Positions 8,501-15,713 of a DNA stretch of 64,000 bases are shown piece by piece (positions within the stretch are counted from its first letter, which is position 1; each line of letters opens with the position of its first letter). The notes under the pieces were generated by a model, which saw nothing but the letters and a program-made list of their open reading frames with translations, searched no databases and had not been told where the DNA came from. The stretch covers positions 620,001 to 684,000 of the forward strand of contig CAWETE010000004.1 in NCBI GenBank assembly GCA_963811895.1. Direction: 5' to 3'. The position numbers were made by a program, and so were the translations under genes. This stretch comes from DASSUW01 sp963811895. GTDB taxonomy: Bacteria; Actinomycetota; Thermoleophilia; Solirubrobacterales; Solirubrobacteraceae.

Positions 8501-8769
8501 CCGCGCCGGATCAGGTGGACGTCGACCAGGAAGGAGTTCGAGGCCACGATCTCGCCGATCCCCCGCGCCTTGCGGCGACGGCGGGGGGCGCGCGAGCGCC
8601 GCCGGTGCACCACCACGACGGTGGCCGCGCCGGCCACGAAGCCGGTGGCCGCCAGCGCCGCGGCCTGCCTCGCGGGCACGAGCGGCCGCGCCGCCTCTAC
8701 GGCGCGCGGCTCGGCCACGACGGGCAGGCCGTCGACGATCTCGCCTTCGTCCTCGAAGTCCTCACTCAC
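8497..8769 (-). CDS. Small single-span membrane protein, unknown function
   Basis: A 90-residue protein: an acidic N-terminus (MSEDFEDEGEIVDG), one membrane segment around residues 36-54 (AALAATGFVAGAATVVVVH), and a strongly basic tail RRRSRAPRRRRKARGIGEIV. The tail may sit near nucleic acid or the inner membrane surface. It overlaps alkA by four bases. I do not recognise a named family. Confidence 0.7.
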   Translation of the reverse strand: MSEDFEDEGEIVDGLPVVAEPRAVEAARPLVPARQAAALAATGFVAGAATVVVVHRRRSRAPRRRRKARGIGEIVASNSFLVDVHLIRRG

Positions 8770-8806
8770 GGGTCCGACAGCATGACCGTTCTCCCGGACG
8801 CGTGCT

Positions 8807-9418
8807 TCAACGACGGGCGTAGGTGCGGAAAACGAAATCCCAGTAGGGCGCGCTGATGCCGAAGCCCTTCTCGTCGTCCTGGAAGTGATGGCGCATGTGC
8901 AGCTCGCGCAGCCGCTTGCCGAGCCGCGACTTGGGCACGTGGTGGTGCAGGGCGTAGTGGATCTCGTCGTAGATCAGGTACCCGATGAGGAATCCGGCCG
9001 CGACGGCGGGGCCGTGCAGCGACCCGGAGATCGCGAAGATCGCGCCGACCACGACGATCGCCAGCGGGATGCTGGCCGCCGGCGGCATCACGAGCCGCAG
9101 CGGGTCGTTCGGGTGGTCGTGGTGGACGCCGTGGATCATCCAGTGGAGCTTGGCCCCGATGCCGTCCTCGGGCTCGAAGTGGAAGACGATCCGGTGCAGC
9201 CAGTATTCGAACAGCGTCCACACGCAGTAGCCGATCAGGGCGAGGCCGGCGGTGTCCCACCAGCCGTCGTTGCCGACGGCGACGTAGAGCAGGGCGGCGA
9301 TGACGGGGCCGTAGATGACGACGGGCACGACGGGGTGCACGCGGGTGAAGCGGTCCAGGAACCGCGACTGGAACATCGGCGGGGAGGACTTCAAGAGATC
9401 CGAGCGCTGCATGTCCAA
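8807..9418 (-). CDS. Fatty acid hydroxylase superfamily membrane protein
   Basis: A 203-residue integral membrane protein with the di-iron histidine motifs of the sterol desaturase/fatty acid hydroxylase superfamily: HRIVFH (75-80), HGVHHDHP (96-103), HYALHHH (154-160) and HMRHH (174-178). There are about four membrane segments. The pattern is closest to fatty acid 2-hydroxylases acting on ceramide-type acyl chains. It lies 11 bp downstream of the GNAT gene, so the two are probably one unit, beside a serine-palmitoyltransferase-like gene. Hydroxylation of a sphingolipid acyl chain or base is the natural inference; carotenoid or other lipid hydroxylation is the alternative. Confidence 0.88.
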   Translation of the reverse strand: MDMQRSDLLKSSPPMFQSRFLDRFTRVHPVVPVVIYGPVIAALLYVAVGNDGWWDTAGLALIGYCVWTLFEYWLHRIVFHFEPEDGIGAKLHWMIHGVHHDHPNDPLRLVMPPAASIPLAIVVVGAIFAISGSLHGPAVAAGFLIGYLIYDEIHYALHHHVPKSRLGKRLRELHMRHHFQDDEKGFGISAPYWDFVFRTYARR

Positions 9419-9429
9419 AACGGTACCTG

Positions 9430-10572
9430 TTAGGGCTGCCTAATTGGAAGGAAGGTTCGCTCGTAGACCCTGAAGCGGCGCACGATCCGCCCGCCCATCG
9501 CCTCCATCGCGCGGTTCATGTTCGTGTTGGTCTCGAGGATCCAGCCCATCTCGCCCCACGTCTGCGGGGTCACGGTGGCCATGTCGAAGTGCTCGACGTA
9601 CATGGCGGCCGCCACCCCGGTGTGCTGGAACTCCGGCTTGACGCCGAGGAAGCCGACCCGCACGCGGTCCATGATCTTGCGGCGGCGCAGGAAGTGCCAC
9701 CAGCCGAGCGGCAGCAGCCGGCCCTTCATGAGCTTGAGCACCTGGTTGATGTCCGGCACGGTGATCGCGACCGCCGCGGTCTCGCCCTCGGCGGTCTCGG
9801 CGACCATGAACCAGTGGTGGTCGAAGACGAGCTGCATCTCGGCGGCGTACTGGTCGAGGTCGGCCTTGCCGTACGGCACGAAGCCCCAGTTCTCGCTCCA
9901 CGCCGCGTTGTAGACGTCGGCGAAGCGGTCCAGGTCCCGCCTCAGTCCCCGCCGTGACATCTTGCGCAGGCGGATGCCGTGCCGCGGCTCGAGATCCTCG
10001 GCCAGCTTGAAGATGACCGGGAGGATCTTCGAGCGGTCGGAGATGTGCAGCTCCCACATGTACGTGTCGATCGCCTTCCGGAGCCCGGCCTCCTCGCAAC
10101 GCGCGGCGTAGTAGGGCGGGTGCCAGGGCTGCCGGATCATCGGCTCGCGCTCGAAGCCCTCGATCTGGACGCCGAACTCGTCGTTGACCGTGAAGTCCAT
10201 CGGGCCGACCATGCGATCGCGGCCGTGGGCCTTCAGCCATCCCTCGGCCGCTTCCAGCAGGGCCGGCAGCACGTCGGGCTCGTCCTCGAGCTCGATGAAG
10301 CCGAACATGCCCCAGCGGTTGTCGTGATAGGCGTTGAAGTTGTCGTCGTAGTGGGCGCTGAGGCGGCCCACCACGCGGCCGTCGCGCTCGGCCAGGAAGA
10401 GCTGGGCGTCGCCGTGCTTGAAGAAGACGTTCAGGCGGCGGCTGAGGAACTGATACCGCTCGATCCGCAGCGGAGGCACCCATACCGGCGAAGTAGAGTG
10501 CAGCCGGTACGGGAGATCGATGAACTTCCGCAGGTCCCGTAGCCCCCGCACGGGACGCACGACAAGCGACAC
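9430..10572 (-). CDS. GNAT-fold acyltransferase, candidate bacterial ceramide synthase
   Basis: 380 residues. The N-terminus (LVVRPVRGLRDLRKFIDLPY, WVPPLRIERYQFL) and C-terminus (VGFLGVKPEFQHTGVAAAMY, GWILETNTNMNRAMEAMGG) are characteristic of a large GNAT family of about 380 residues. The C-terminal acyl-CoA-binding loop reads PEFQHTGVAA. From memory, members of this type include the bacterial ceramide synthase paired with serine palmitoyltransferase in Caulobacter; that link needs a search. The gene starts with a GTG at 10572, only 14 bp from the divergent serine-palmitoyltransferase-like gene, and is followed by the fatty acid hydroxylase. It would N-acylate a sphingoid base. A plain N-acetyltransferase role cannot be excluded. 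Confidence 0.72.
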   Translation of the reverse strand: MSLVVRPVRGLRDLRKFIDLPYRLHSTSPVWVPPLRIERYQFLSRRLNVFFKHGDAQLFLAERDGRVVGRLSAHYDDNFNAYHDNRWGMFGFIELEDEPDVLPALLEAAEGWLKAHGRDRMVGPMDFTVNDEFGVQIEGFEREPMIRQPWHPPYYAARCEEAGLRKAIDTYMWELHISDRSKILPVIFKLAEDLEPRHGIRLRKMSRRGLRRDLDRFADVYNAAWSENWGFVPYGKADLDQYAAEMQLVFDHHWFMVAETAEGETAAVAITVPDINQVLKLMKGRLLPLGWWHFLRRRKIMDRVRVGFLGVKPEFQHTGVAAAMYVEHFDMATVTPQTWGEMGWILETNTNMNRAMEAMGGRIVRRFRVYERTFLPIRQP

Positions 10573-10586
10573 GAGACGGACCCTAT

Positions 10587-11840
10587 ATGCCGACCGCCAT
10601 CGACGTCTTCGCGAAGGTCCGAGGGCACGAGCGCGCCGAGCAGCTGCGCGCCGCCCGCGAGGCCGACGTCCTTCCCTACTTCCGCAAGCTGGAGTCGCCC
10701 GCGGCGCCGGTGGTGACGATGGAGGGCGCCCAGCGGATCATGCTCGGCTCCAACAACTACCTCGGCCTGACCGGCGACGAGCGCGTGATCGCCGGTGCGC
10801 GCGACGCGCTCGAGCGCTACGGCACCGGCCTGACCGGCTCGCGGCTGCTCAACGGCACGATCGACCTCCACCTCGAGCTCGAGCGCGAGCTGGCCGAGTG
10901 GATGGGCACCGAGGAGGCGATCGTCTTCACCACCGGCCACCAGGCCAACATCGGGACGCTCGGCACGATCCTGGCCCCCGGCGACACGGTGATCGCCGAC
11001 TCGGCCGACCACGCTTCGATCCTCGACGGCTGCCTGCTCTCGCGGGCCAAGCTGCGCCCGTTCCGGCACGGCCGGCTCGACAAGCTGGAGAAGATGCTCG
11101 ACCGGGCCGGCGAGGACGGCGGCGGCGTCCTCGTCGTGGTCGACGGCGTCTTCTCGATGGAGGGCGACGTCGCCGACCTGCCGAAGGTCGTCGAGCTGTG
11201 CAAGGCCCACGGCGCGCGGCTGATGGTCGACGAGGCGCACGCAGCCGGCGTGCTCGGGGCGCGCGGGGCCGGCACCTGCGAGCTGCTCGGCGTCGAGGGC
11301 GACGTCGACCTGCGGATGGGCACCTTCTCGAAGTCGCTCGCCTCCTGCGGGGGCTTCATCGCCGGCTCGCACGAGGTGATCGACTTCCTGCGCATCAGCT
11401 CGCGCGCCTTCCTGTTCACTGCGGCGGCGGTACCCGCCGCCGTGGGCGCGGCGCTGGCGGCGCTGCGGATCATCCGCTCCGACGAGGGTCCCGCCCTGTT
11501 CGCGCGGGTGCTCGACAACGCCGCCTACCTGCGCGAGGGCCTGCGCTCGCTCGGCTTCGAGGTGCACGACGTCGGCCTGCCGGTGACGACGCCGATCGTG
11601 CCCGTGGTGGTCGGCGACGACTGGAAGGCCGTCGTGCTGTGGCGGGCGCTGTACGACGCCGGCGTGTACGTCAACGTCGCTCTGCACCCCGCCGTCCCGC
11701 CCGCCGGTGCGCTGCTGCGGACGAGCGTGATGGCGACCCATGACCGGTCCGTCCTTGACAGCGCGTTGGAGTCTTTCTCAATGGTGAAGGAACGCTTCGA
11801 GTCCGAACACGGACCGCTGCCGGGCGGATCGGGCCTATAG
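10587..11840 (+). CDS. Alpha-oxoamine synthase, serine palmitoyltransferase-like
   Basis: A PLP-dependent fold-type I enzyme of 417 residues. GSNNYLGL is at 54-61, GTGLTGSRLLNG at 79-90, the PLP-stacking DH pair at 141-142, VDEAHAAG at 214-221, and the PLP Lys is Lys249 in GTFSKSLAS. The C-terminal YVNVALHPAVPP and LLRTSVMATH segments are those I associate with serine palmitoyltransferases rather than KBL, BioF or HemA. The reaction would be L-serine plus acyl-CoA (or acyl-ACP) to 3-ketosphinganine. The divergent neighbours, an acyltransferase and a lipid hydroxylase, support lipid over biotin or heme synthesis; no biotin genes are nearby. Confidence 0.85.
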   Translation: MPTAIDVFAKVRGHERAEQLRAAREADVLPYFRKLESPAAPVVTMEGAQRIMLGSNNYLGLTGDERVIAGARDALERYGTGLTGSRLLNGTIDLHLELERELAEWMGTEEAIVFTTGHQANIGTLGTILAPGDTVIADSADHASILDGCLLSRAKLRPFRHGRLDKLEKMLDRAGEDGGGVLVVVDGVFSMEGDVADLPKVVELCKAHGARLMVDEAHAAGVLGARGAGTCELLGVEGDVDLRMGTFSKSLASCGGFIAGSHEVIDFLRISSRAFLFTAAAVPAAVGAALAALRIIRSDEGPALFARVLDNAAYLREGLRSLGFEVHDVGLPVTTPIVPVVVGDDWKAVVLWRALYDAGVYVNVALHPAVPPAGALLRTSVMATHDRSVLDSALESFSMVKERFESEHGPLPGGSGL

Positions 11841-11920
11841 CACAGATTCCGCGCTGGCGCGTGATTTCCCTACTGTTCAGAAAACAGGCGCTTCTTGCGA
11901 ATTTTCGGGGCGGTCACCGG

Positions 11921-11950
11921 TTGACCATCCCCCCGGCGGATGTCTAGCCT
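11921..11950 (+). promoter_or_regulatory. Sigma70-type promoter for mIHF
   Basis: The -35 TTGACC (11921-11926) and -10 TAGCCT (11945-11950) are separated by 18 bp. This is the best promoter match in the 306-bp gap between the serine-palmitoyltransferase-like gene and mIHF. Transcription would start near 11957. Confidence 0.6.
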
Positions 11951-11956
11951 GCGCCC

Positions 11957-12146
11957 TCGGCCGTTGTCTCTGCGCCTTCGGACGGGAGAGGGAACGAACT
12001 AAGGGACGTGGCCTGGAGGGACGCTCCGGTGAGCCGCCGGATCGCCAGGCTTCGTCGTTCGTCCGTGCGTGAAAGCGGCCGGTCAGAGATGTCAATGTCG
12101 AGGGCGACCACACCATGAAGGTGGCGTCGCCATGCGGGGAGGTTTC
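11957..12146 (+). promoter_or_regulatory. Long 5' leader of mIHF with possible folded structure
   Basis: About 190 nt lie between the predicted start and the mIHF ATG. GCCTGG (12011-12016) can pair with CCAGGC (12045-12050) to enclose smaller CCGG and GGAG/CTCC helices, and GGCGTCGCC lies just before the ribosome binding site. I recognise no known riboswitch. No good small coding frame stands out. Confidence 0.35.
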
Positions 12147-12497
12147 ATGAACGCAACTGCGACGGCACCTGCCGCTCAACACATGCGGGCGCTTGCGCAG
12201 GCGAACCGGGTTCGGCTGGCTCGGGCCGAGCTCAAGAAGCAGGTGGCAGAAGGAGATGCTTCGGTCGCCGACGTCGTGCTCGAGTGCCCGTGGGAGGCGG
12301 AGAGCATGACCATCAGCGATCTGCTCATGAGTCAGCACCGCTGGGGCCGCACGCGCTGCCGGCGATTCCTGACGGCGATCCCGATGTCTGAGACCAAGAC
12401 GATCGGCACGATGACCGAGCGCCAGCGACGTGAGCTGGCCCGACTCCTGGCGGGGGACCGGGAGTACGCGGTCGCCGAGCTGTCCTGGACGAGCTAA
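12147..12497 (+). CDS. mihF: Actinobacterial integration host factor (mIHF)
   Basis: A 116-residue nucleoid protein of the actinobacterial IHF type, unrelated to the HU-like IHF of proteobacteria. The hallmark stretches are ANRVRLARAELKKQV, MTISDLLMSQHRWGRTRC and TERQRRELARLL. The RWGRTRC helix-two-turn-helix region contacts DNA. It bends and compacts DNA and influences replication and transcription. The ATG at 12147 is preceded by GGGGAGG with five spacer bases, which outweighs the upstream ATGs at 12069 and 12132. A strong promoter lies about 200 bp upstream. Confidence 0.92.
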   Translation: MNATATAPAAQHMRALAQANRVRLARAELKKQVAEGDASVADVVLECPWEAESMTISDLLMSQHRWGRTRCRRFLTAIPMSETKTIGTMTERQRRELARLLAGDREYAVAELSWTS

Positions 12498-12529
12498 CCG
12501 GAGGACTTTAGGCGCCGGCGGAGGAGTCG

Positions 12530-12961
12530 CTACGCGGCCACTCCGCCGGTGCCGGGGAAGCCCGGCCCGCGCGTCGCGATCTCGACGATGTGCCCGTCAG
12601 GGTCGCGGACGTAGATCGACCGGAAGGCTCCGCGGTCGAAGATCTCGGTGCACTCGACGCCGTGGTTGCGCAGGTAGTCGCGCCACGCCTGCTGCTCGTC
12701 GGCCGTGTCGACGGTCAGCGCGAAGTGGTGCGTCGACCCGGTCCCCACCGTGCCCTTCGGCAGCTCCGGGTACTGCATGAAGCTGAGCAGCATCCCGGCG
12801 CCGCCGTGGAGCGCGCCGAACCAGACGTGGCGCGTGTTCGGATCGTCGTCCGACGGGCCGTCATGGATGATCGCCAGGCCGAGCAGGTCGCGATAGAAGG
12901 CGATCGTCCGCTCGAGGTCGGCGGAGATCGCCGTGAGGTGGTGCAGCCCTCTGAGCTGCAT
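12530..12961 (-). CDS. VOC-superfamily (glyoxalase/extradiol dioxygenase-like) protein
   Basis: A 143-residue protein with two beta-alpha-beta-beta-beta modules: LHHLTAISADLERTIAFYRDLLG at the start and THHFALTVDT plus YVRDPDGHIVEI in the second half. His8, His in STHHF and Glu in HIVEI are in place for a metal site. Likely a glyoxalase, dioxygenase or resistance-type VOC enzyme; the substrate cannot be told. The ATG at 12961 is chosen; a GTG six codons upstream (12979) is possible. It follows two small genes on the same strand, with only 11 to 29 bp between. Confidence 0.85.
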   Translation of the reverse strand: MQLRGLHHLTAISADLERTIAFYRDLLGLAIIHDGPSDDDPNTRHVWFGALHGGAGMLLSFMQYPELPKGTVGTGSTHHFALTVDTADEQQAWRDYLRNHGVECTEIFDRGAFRSIYVRDPDGHIVEIATRGPGFPGTGGVAA

Positions 12962-12990
12962 GCGCTTTGGCTCGGCCACGGTCGGGGAGC

Positions 12991-13380
12991 CTAGCGCCGA
13001 CGGGTGTACGCCCGCGCGAACAGCCAGACGCCGAGCGCGAGGGCGACCGCCGCGCCCGCGATGACCGCCACCCACGGCGCGCCGGCGAAGAAGAGCGCCG
13101 CGGCGACCGCCACGGCGACCAGCCCGGCGAGGATCGTCGTGTGCGAGCGGTAGCCGGAGAAGTGCTCGCGCAGCGCGGTGTCGAGCCCGCCGAGCGAGCC
13201 GAGGAGCATGCCGCTGACCAGCATCGCGCGGCCGCGCTCGGTGTCGAAGTTGATCAGGCCGAGGACGAGCAGGACGATCCCGGCGAGCACGCACAGCTCG
13301 ACGAGCGGGAACGGATGCCAGGGCGCCTTGGGCCGCTCCGGCTCGGTTACGGACAGCCTCCGGAGATCTTCACGACCCAC
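12991..13380 (-). CDS. Membrane protein, four predicted spans, unknown
   Basis: About 129 residues with four hydrophobic segments: VELCVLAGIVLLVLGLI, AMLVSGMLLGSLGGL, ILAGLVAVAVAAALFFAGA and VAVIAGAAVALALGVWLFA. The N-terminus is uncertain. The obvious protein start region (VTEPERPKAPWH) is preceded by a GTA, not a start codon, so the GTG at 13380 inside the upstream gene is used, giving a 34-bp overlap. No known family is recognised. Confidence 0.65.
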   Translation of the reverse strand: MGREDLRRLSVTEPERPKAPWHPFPLVELCVLAGIVLLVLGLINFDTERGRAMLVSGMLLGSLGGLDTALREHFSGYRSHTTILAGLVAVAVAAALFFAGAPWVAVIAGAAVALALGVWLFARAYTRRR

Positions 13381-13799
13381 CAGCCCATCAGCATCCCGAG
13401 CAGGCCCGCGCGCGGGCGGACGTGGTAGGTGGTGCAGCCGGGGCGGCCGAGGTCGGCGTTCGAGAGCCGCTTCCACCTGTGGGCCGGCGGGTCGGCGAGC
13501 ATCGCCTCGAGCTCGCGCCCGGCGATCGCCTGGCGGGCCTGCTGGGCCTCCGCGCCCGCGCCCAGGGCGGCCACGCGCGTGGCGAGGGCGTCGCGGACGC
13601 GCTCGAGATCGCCGAGCGTCAGCAGCCGCGGGCCGGCGAGCGAGGAGACCGGCGGCCCGGGATCGAGCCGCGGATACGAGGCGGCGACGATCGCGGCATG
13701 GCGGTGCTCGAGGCGCGCGATCTGGTCGCGCAGCGTGCGGCGTGCGGCCCGCTCGTCGCACTGATCGATCGTCGCGCGGATCTGGTCGATCGCAGCCAT
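13347..13799 (-). CDS. Conserved hypothetical protein, coiled-coil N-terminus
   Basis: 150 residues. The N-terminal half is a likely coiled coil (AAIDQIRATIDQCDERAARR, then LRDQIARLEHRHAAI). The C-terminus, GCTTYHVRPRAGLLGMLMGW then WVVKISGGCP, looks like a conserved cap. I recall similar C-termini in Solirubrobacterales hypothetical proteins, but the function is unknown. The ATG at 13799 has GAGG upstream and is preferred over the ATG at 13826. It is the first gene of a three-gene minus-strand run that includes the membrane protein and VOC protein. Confidence 0.7.
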   Translation of the reverse strand: MAAIDQIRATIDQCDERAARRTLRDQIARLEHRHAAIVAASYPRLDPGPPVSSLAGPRLLTLGDLERVRDALATRVAALGAGAEAQQARQAIAGRELEAMLADPPAHRWKRLSNADLGRPGCTTYHVRPRAGLLGMLMGWWVVKISGGCP

Positions 13800-13846
13800 G
13801 ACCTCGACTCGCGGCCAGCGTATCACCGTATCCTCGCTCTCAAGCC

Positions 13847-14320
13847 ATGCCGCGCAACGACCCGACCGACACCGGCGGCCTGTTCATCGGGCGCCGTCCC
13901 GGAACGGGGCCGCTTCACTACCGCGGCGCTCCCGAGCGCGGCGGCGCGGGGCGCCGCCGGACCGACGGCGCGCTGGCTGCCCTGCTGCTCGTGCTCGAGG
14001 TGCTGCTGTGCCTGACGCTATGGGGCCCGCAGCCGGTCGCCTGGCTGTGGATCGGGTCGCAGGTCGACTACCAGACCGGCTCGGTGACGGCCGGCATCGC
14101 CGTCGCCTTCGCGGGGATGATCGGGAGCCTGATGCTCACGCTCGCCCTCGCCACGCGGCTCGACCGCGCGTGGCGGATCCTGCGCCGCGCCGCCGGCCAC
14201 GAGCAGCGCGAGGGCGTCCTCGTGCGGATCTTCGCCGTGACCGCCGTCCTCGCCGGACTCGCCTTCCTCGTCTGGTTCATCATCCTCGAAGGGCCCGCTC
14301 CGAGCCTGGCGCCGCAGTGA
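13847..14320 (+). CDS. Membrane protein, three predicted spans, unknown
   Basis: 157 residues. A soluble, Gly- and Arg-rich N-terminus (about 40 residues) is followed by hydrophobic segments at about 43-63, 80-105 and 128-148. The stop overlaps the GTG of the aminotransferase gene by four bases, implying coupled translation. No domain recognised. Confidence 0.7.
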   Translation: MPRNDPTDTGGLFIGRRPGTGPLHYRGAPERGGAGRRRTDGALAALLLVLEVLLCLTLWGPQPVAWLWIGSQVDYQTGSVTAGIAVAFAGMIGSLMLTLALATRLDRAWRILRRAAGHEQREGVLVRIFAVTAVLAGLAFLVWFIILEGPAPSLAPQ

Positions 14321-15396
14321 TCCGGCGGCTGCGCGACTACTACCGCCAGTTCGAGGAGCTCTCGCCGGAGGAGATCAGCCTCGAGCTGCGCGAGCGCCGC
14401 GACGTGGAGCGGGCGAGCGCGCTGACCGAGGTCCAGCCGCTCGACCTGACCACGCCGGCCTGGCACGAGCCGCCGCACGCCGAGGCGATCAACGCCGCCA
14501 CCTACGCGCTCCGCCGCGCGGTCAACGCCTACCCGGACGACTCCGTTCTGCGCCGCGCGCTGGCCGACCGCCACGCCGTCGAGGAGGAGCAGGTCGCGCC
14601 CGGCCACGGCGCCGGCGAGCTGCTGCACGCCGCCTTCGTCGCCATCGCGGCCGGCGGCCGCGTGGCGATCGCCTGGCCCGGCTGGAGCCCGCTGCCCGGG
14701 CTCGTCCACGAGGCCGGCGCGGCCCCCGTGCCCGTCCCTCTGACCGATGGCGGCGCCCCGGACACCGAGGCGCTGGCCGCGATCGAGCCGGACACCAGCG
14801 CGGTCGTGATCTGCAGCCCCAATGACCCGACCGGCGCGGTGACGCCCGTCCGCGACCTGGCGCAGCGGCTCCCGGAGCCGGTCTGGCTCGTCCTCGACGC
14901 CGCGCTGGCCGAGCTCGGCCCCGGCGAGGACGCCGCCGACCTGCTCGCCGCGCGCGAGCGGGTGCTGATCGTCCACTCGTTCTCCAAGGCGCACGCGATG
15001 GCGGGGCTGCGCGCCGGCTACGCGCTCGCCAACGACGCCGGCCTGCTCGACCGGCTCAGCCCTGCCGGCGGCGTGTCGGCGCCCGCCCAGGCCGCGATGC
15101 TGTGGGCGGTCCGCGACGGCGAGACGGTGGTCGCCCGCCGCCGCGTCGCCGCCGCCCGCGAGCGCGAGCGGCTCGCCGACGCCCTGCGCGGCAGCCCGTT
15201 CTCCTTCGCCGCCGGCCACGGGCACCTCGTCTGGCTCTCCTCCACCGAGGAGGACGGCGCCTCGATCGCGCGCCGGCTCGCCGCCCAGCGCGTCTACGTG
15301 ACCCCGGGCGCCCAGTGGGGCGACGAGGAGCACGTGCGGATCGCGCTGCGCGACGGCGCCGCCACCGACCGCCTCGCAGCGGCGCTGCTCGGCTAG
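14317..15396 (+). CDS. PLP-dependent aminotransferase, class I/II (HisC-like)
   Basis: 359 residues. The fold-type I signature region HSFSKAHAMAGLRAGYA carries the PLP Lys, with CSPNDPTG upstream (Asn and Pro of the NPxG-type loop) and VWLVLDAALAEL for the Asp that contacts the pyridine ring. Overall similarity is to histidinol-phosphate and related aminotransferases. The N-terminus (RDYYRQFEELSPEEISLELR) is an extension not seen in HisC. It lacks any histidine-pathway neighbours, so a role in another amino acid or amine pathway is equally likely. It ends 4 bp into the convergent small gene. Confidence 0.82.
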   Translation: MIRRLRDYYRQFEELSPEEISLELRERRDVERASALTEVQPLDLTTPAWHEPPHAEAINAATYALRRAVNAYPDDSVLRRALADRHAVEEEQVAPGHGAGELLHAAFVAIAAGGRVAIAWPGWSPLPGLVHEAGAAPVPVPLTDGGAPDTEALAAIEPDTSAVVICSPNDPTGAVTPVRDLAQRLPEPVWLVLDAALAELGPGEDAADLLAARERVLIVHSFSKAHAMAGLRAGYALANDAGLLDRLSPAGGVSAPAQAAMLWAVRDGETVVARRRVAAARERERLADALRGSPFSFAAGHGHLVWLSSTEEDGASIARRLAAQRVYVTPGAQWGDEEHVRIALRDGAATDRLAAALLG

Positions 15397-15701
15397 CCGT
15401 TCTCGAACTCGGACCGCAGCTCGGCGAACGCGGTCGAGGAGATGCGGACCGACACCATGTCGTCCTGCGTGCCGGCGAAGAGGACGATCTCGCCCGACGA
15501 GTCCGCGAAGCCGCCGAAGATGTGCTGCTGCTGCATGCGCGTCGCCCTCCGCTCCTCGGCGATCACCTCGAGCGTCTCACGCAGCCAGCGACCCTGGGAC
15601 CGATTGAAGGCGACCGCCCGCAGGCCGTTGCAGATGACCACGGCGCGGTTGTCGGCGTAGACGTAGCCGGCCGGCCGCTCCGCCGCGAGGTTGAGCGTCA
15701 T
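15393..15701 (-). CDS. Hypothetical protein, about 100 residues
   Basis: A 102-residue soluble protein with a clean ATG at 15701 just downstream of the cupredoxin gene (12 bp gap). Features: YADNRAVVICNGLRAVAFNRSQ, a basic helical middle, FGGFADSSGEIVLFAG, and a C-terminal VSVRISSTAFAELRSEF. No known family recognised. Composition and codon use match the neighbours. Confidence 0.65.
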   Translation of the reverse strand: MTLNLAAERPAGYVYADNRAVVICNGLRAVAFNRSQGRWLRETLEVIAEERRATRMQQQHIFGGFADSSGEIVLFAGTQDDMVSVRISSTAFAELRSEFENG

Positions 15702-15713
15702 GGCGCCAGTTTG

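Noticed and set aside
10587..11840. Assignment as 8-amino-7-oxononanoate synthase (BioF) or 5-aminolevulinate synthase
   Set aside because: No biotin or heme genes are nearby and the C-terminal motif and lipid-gene neighbours fit serine palmitoyltransferase better; not fully excluded.
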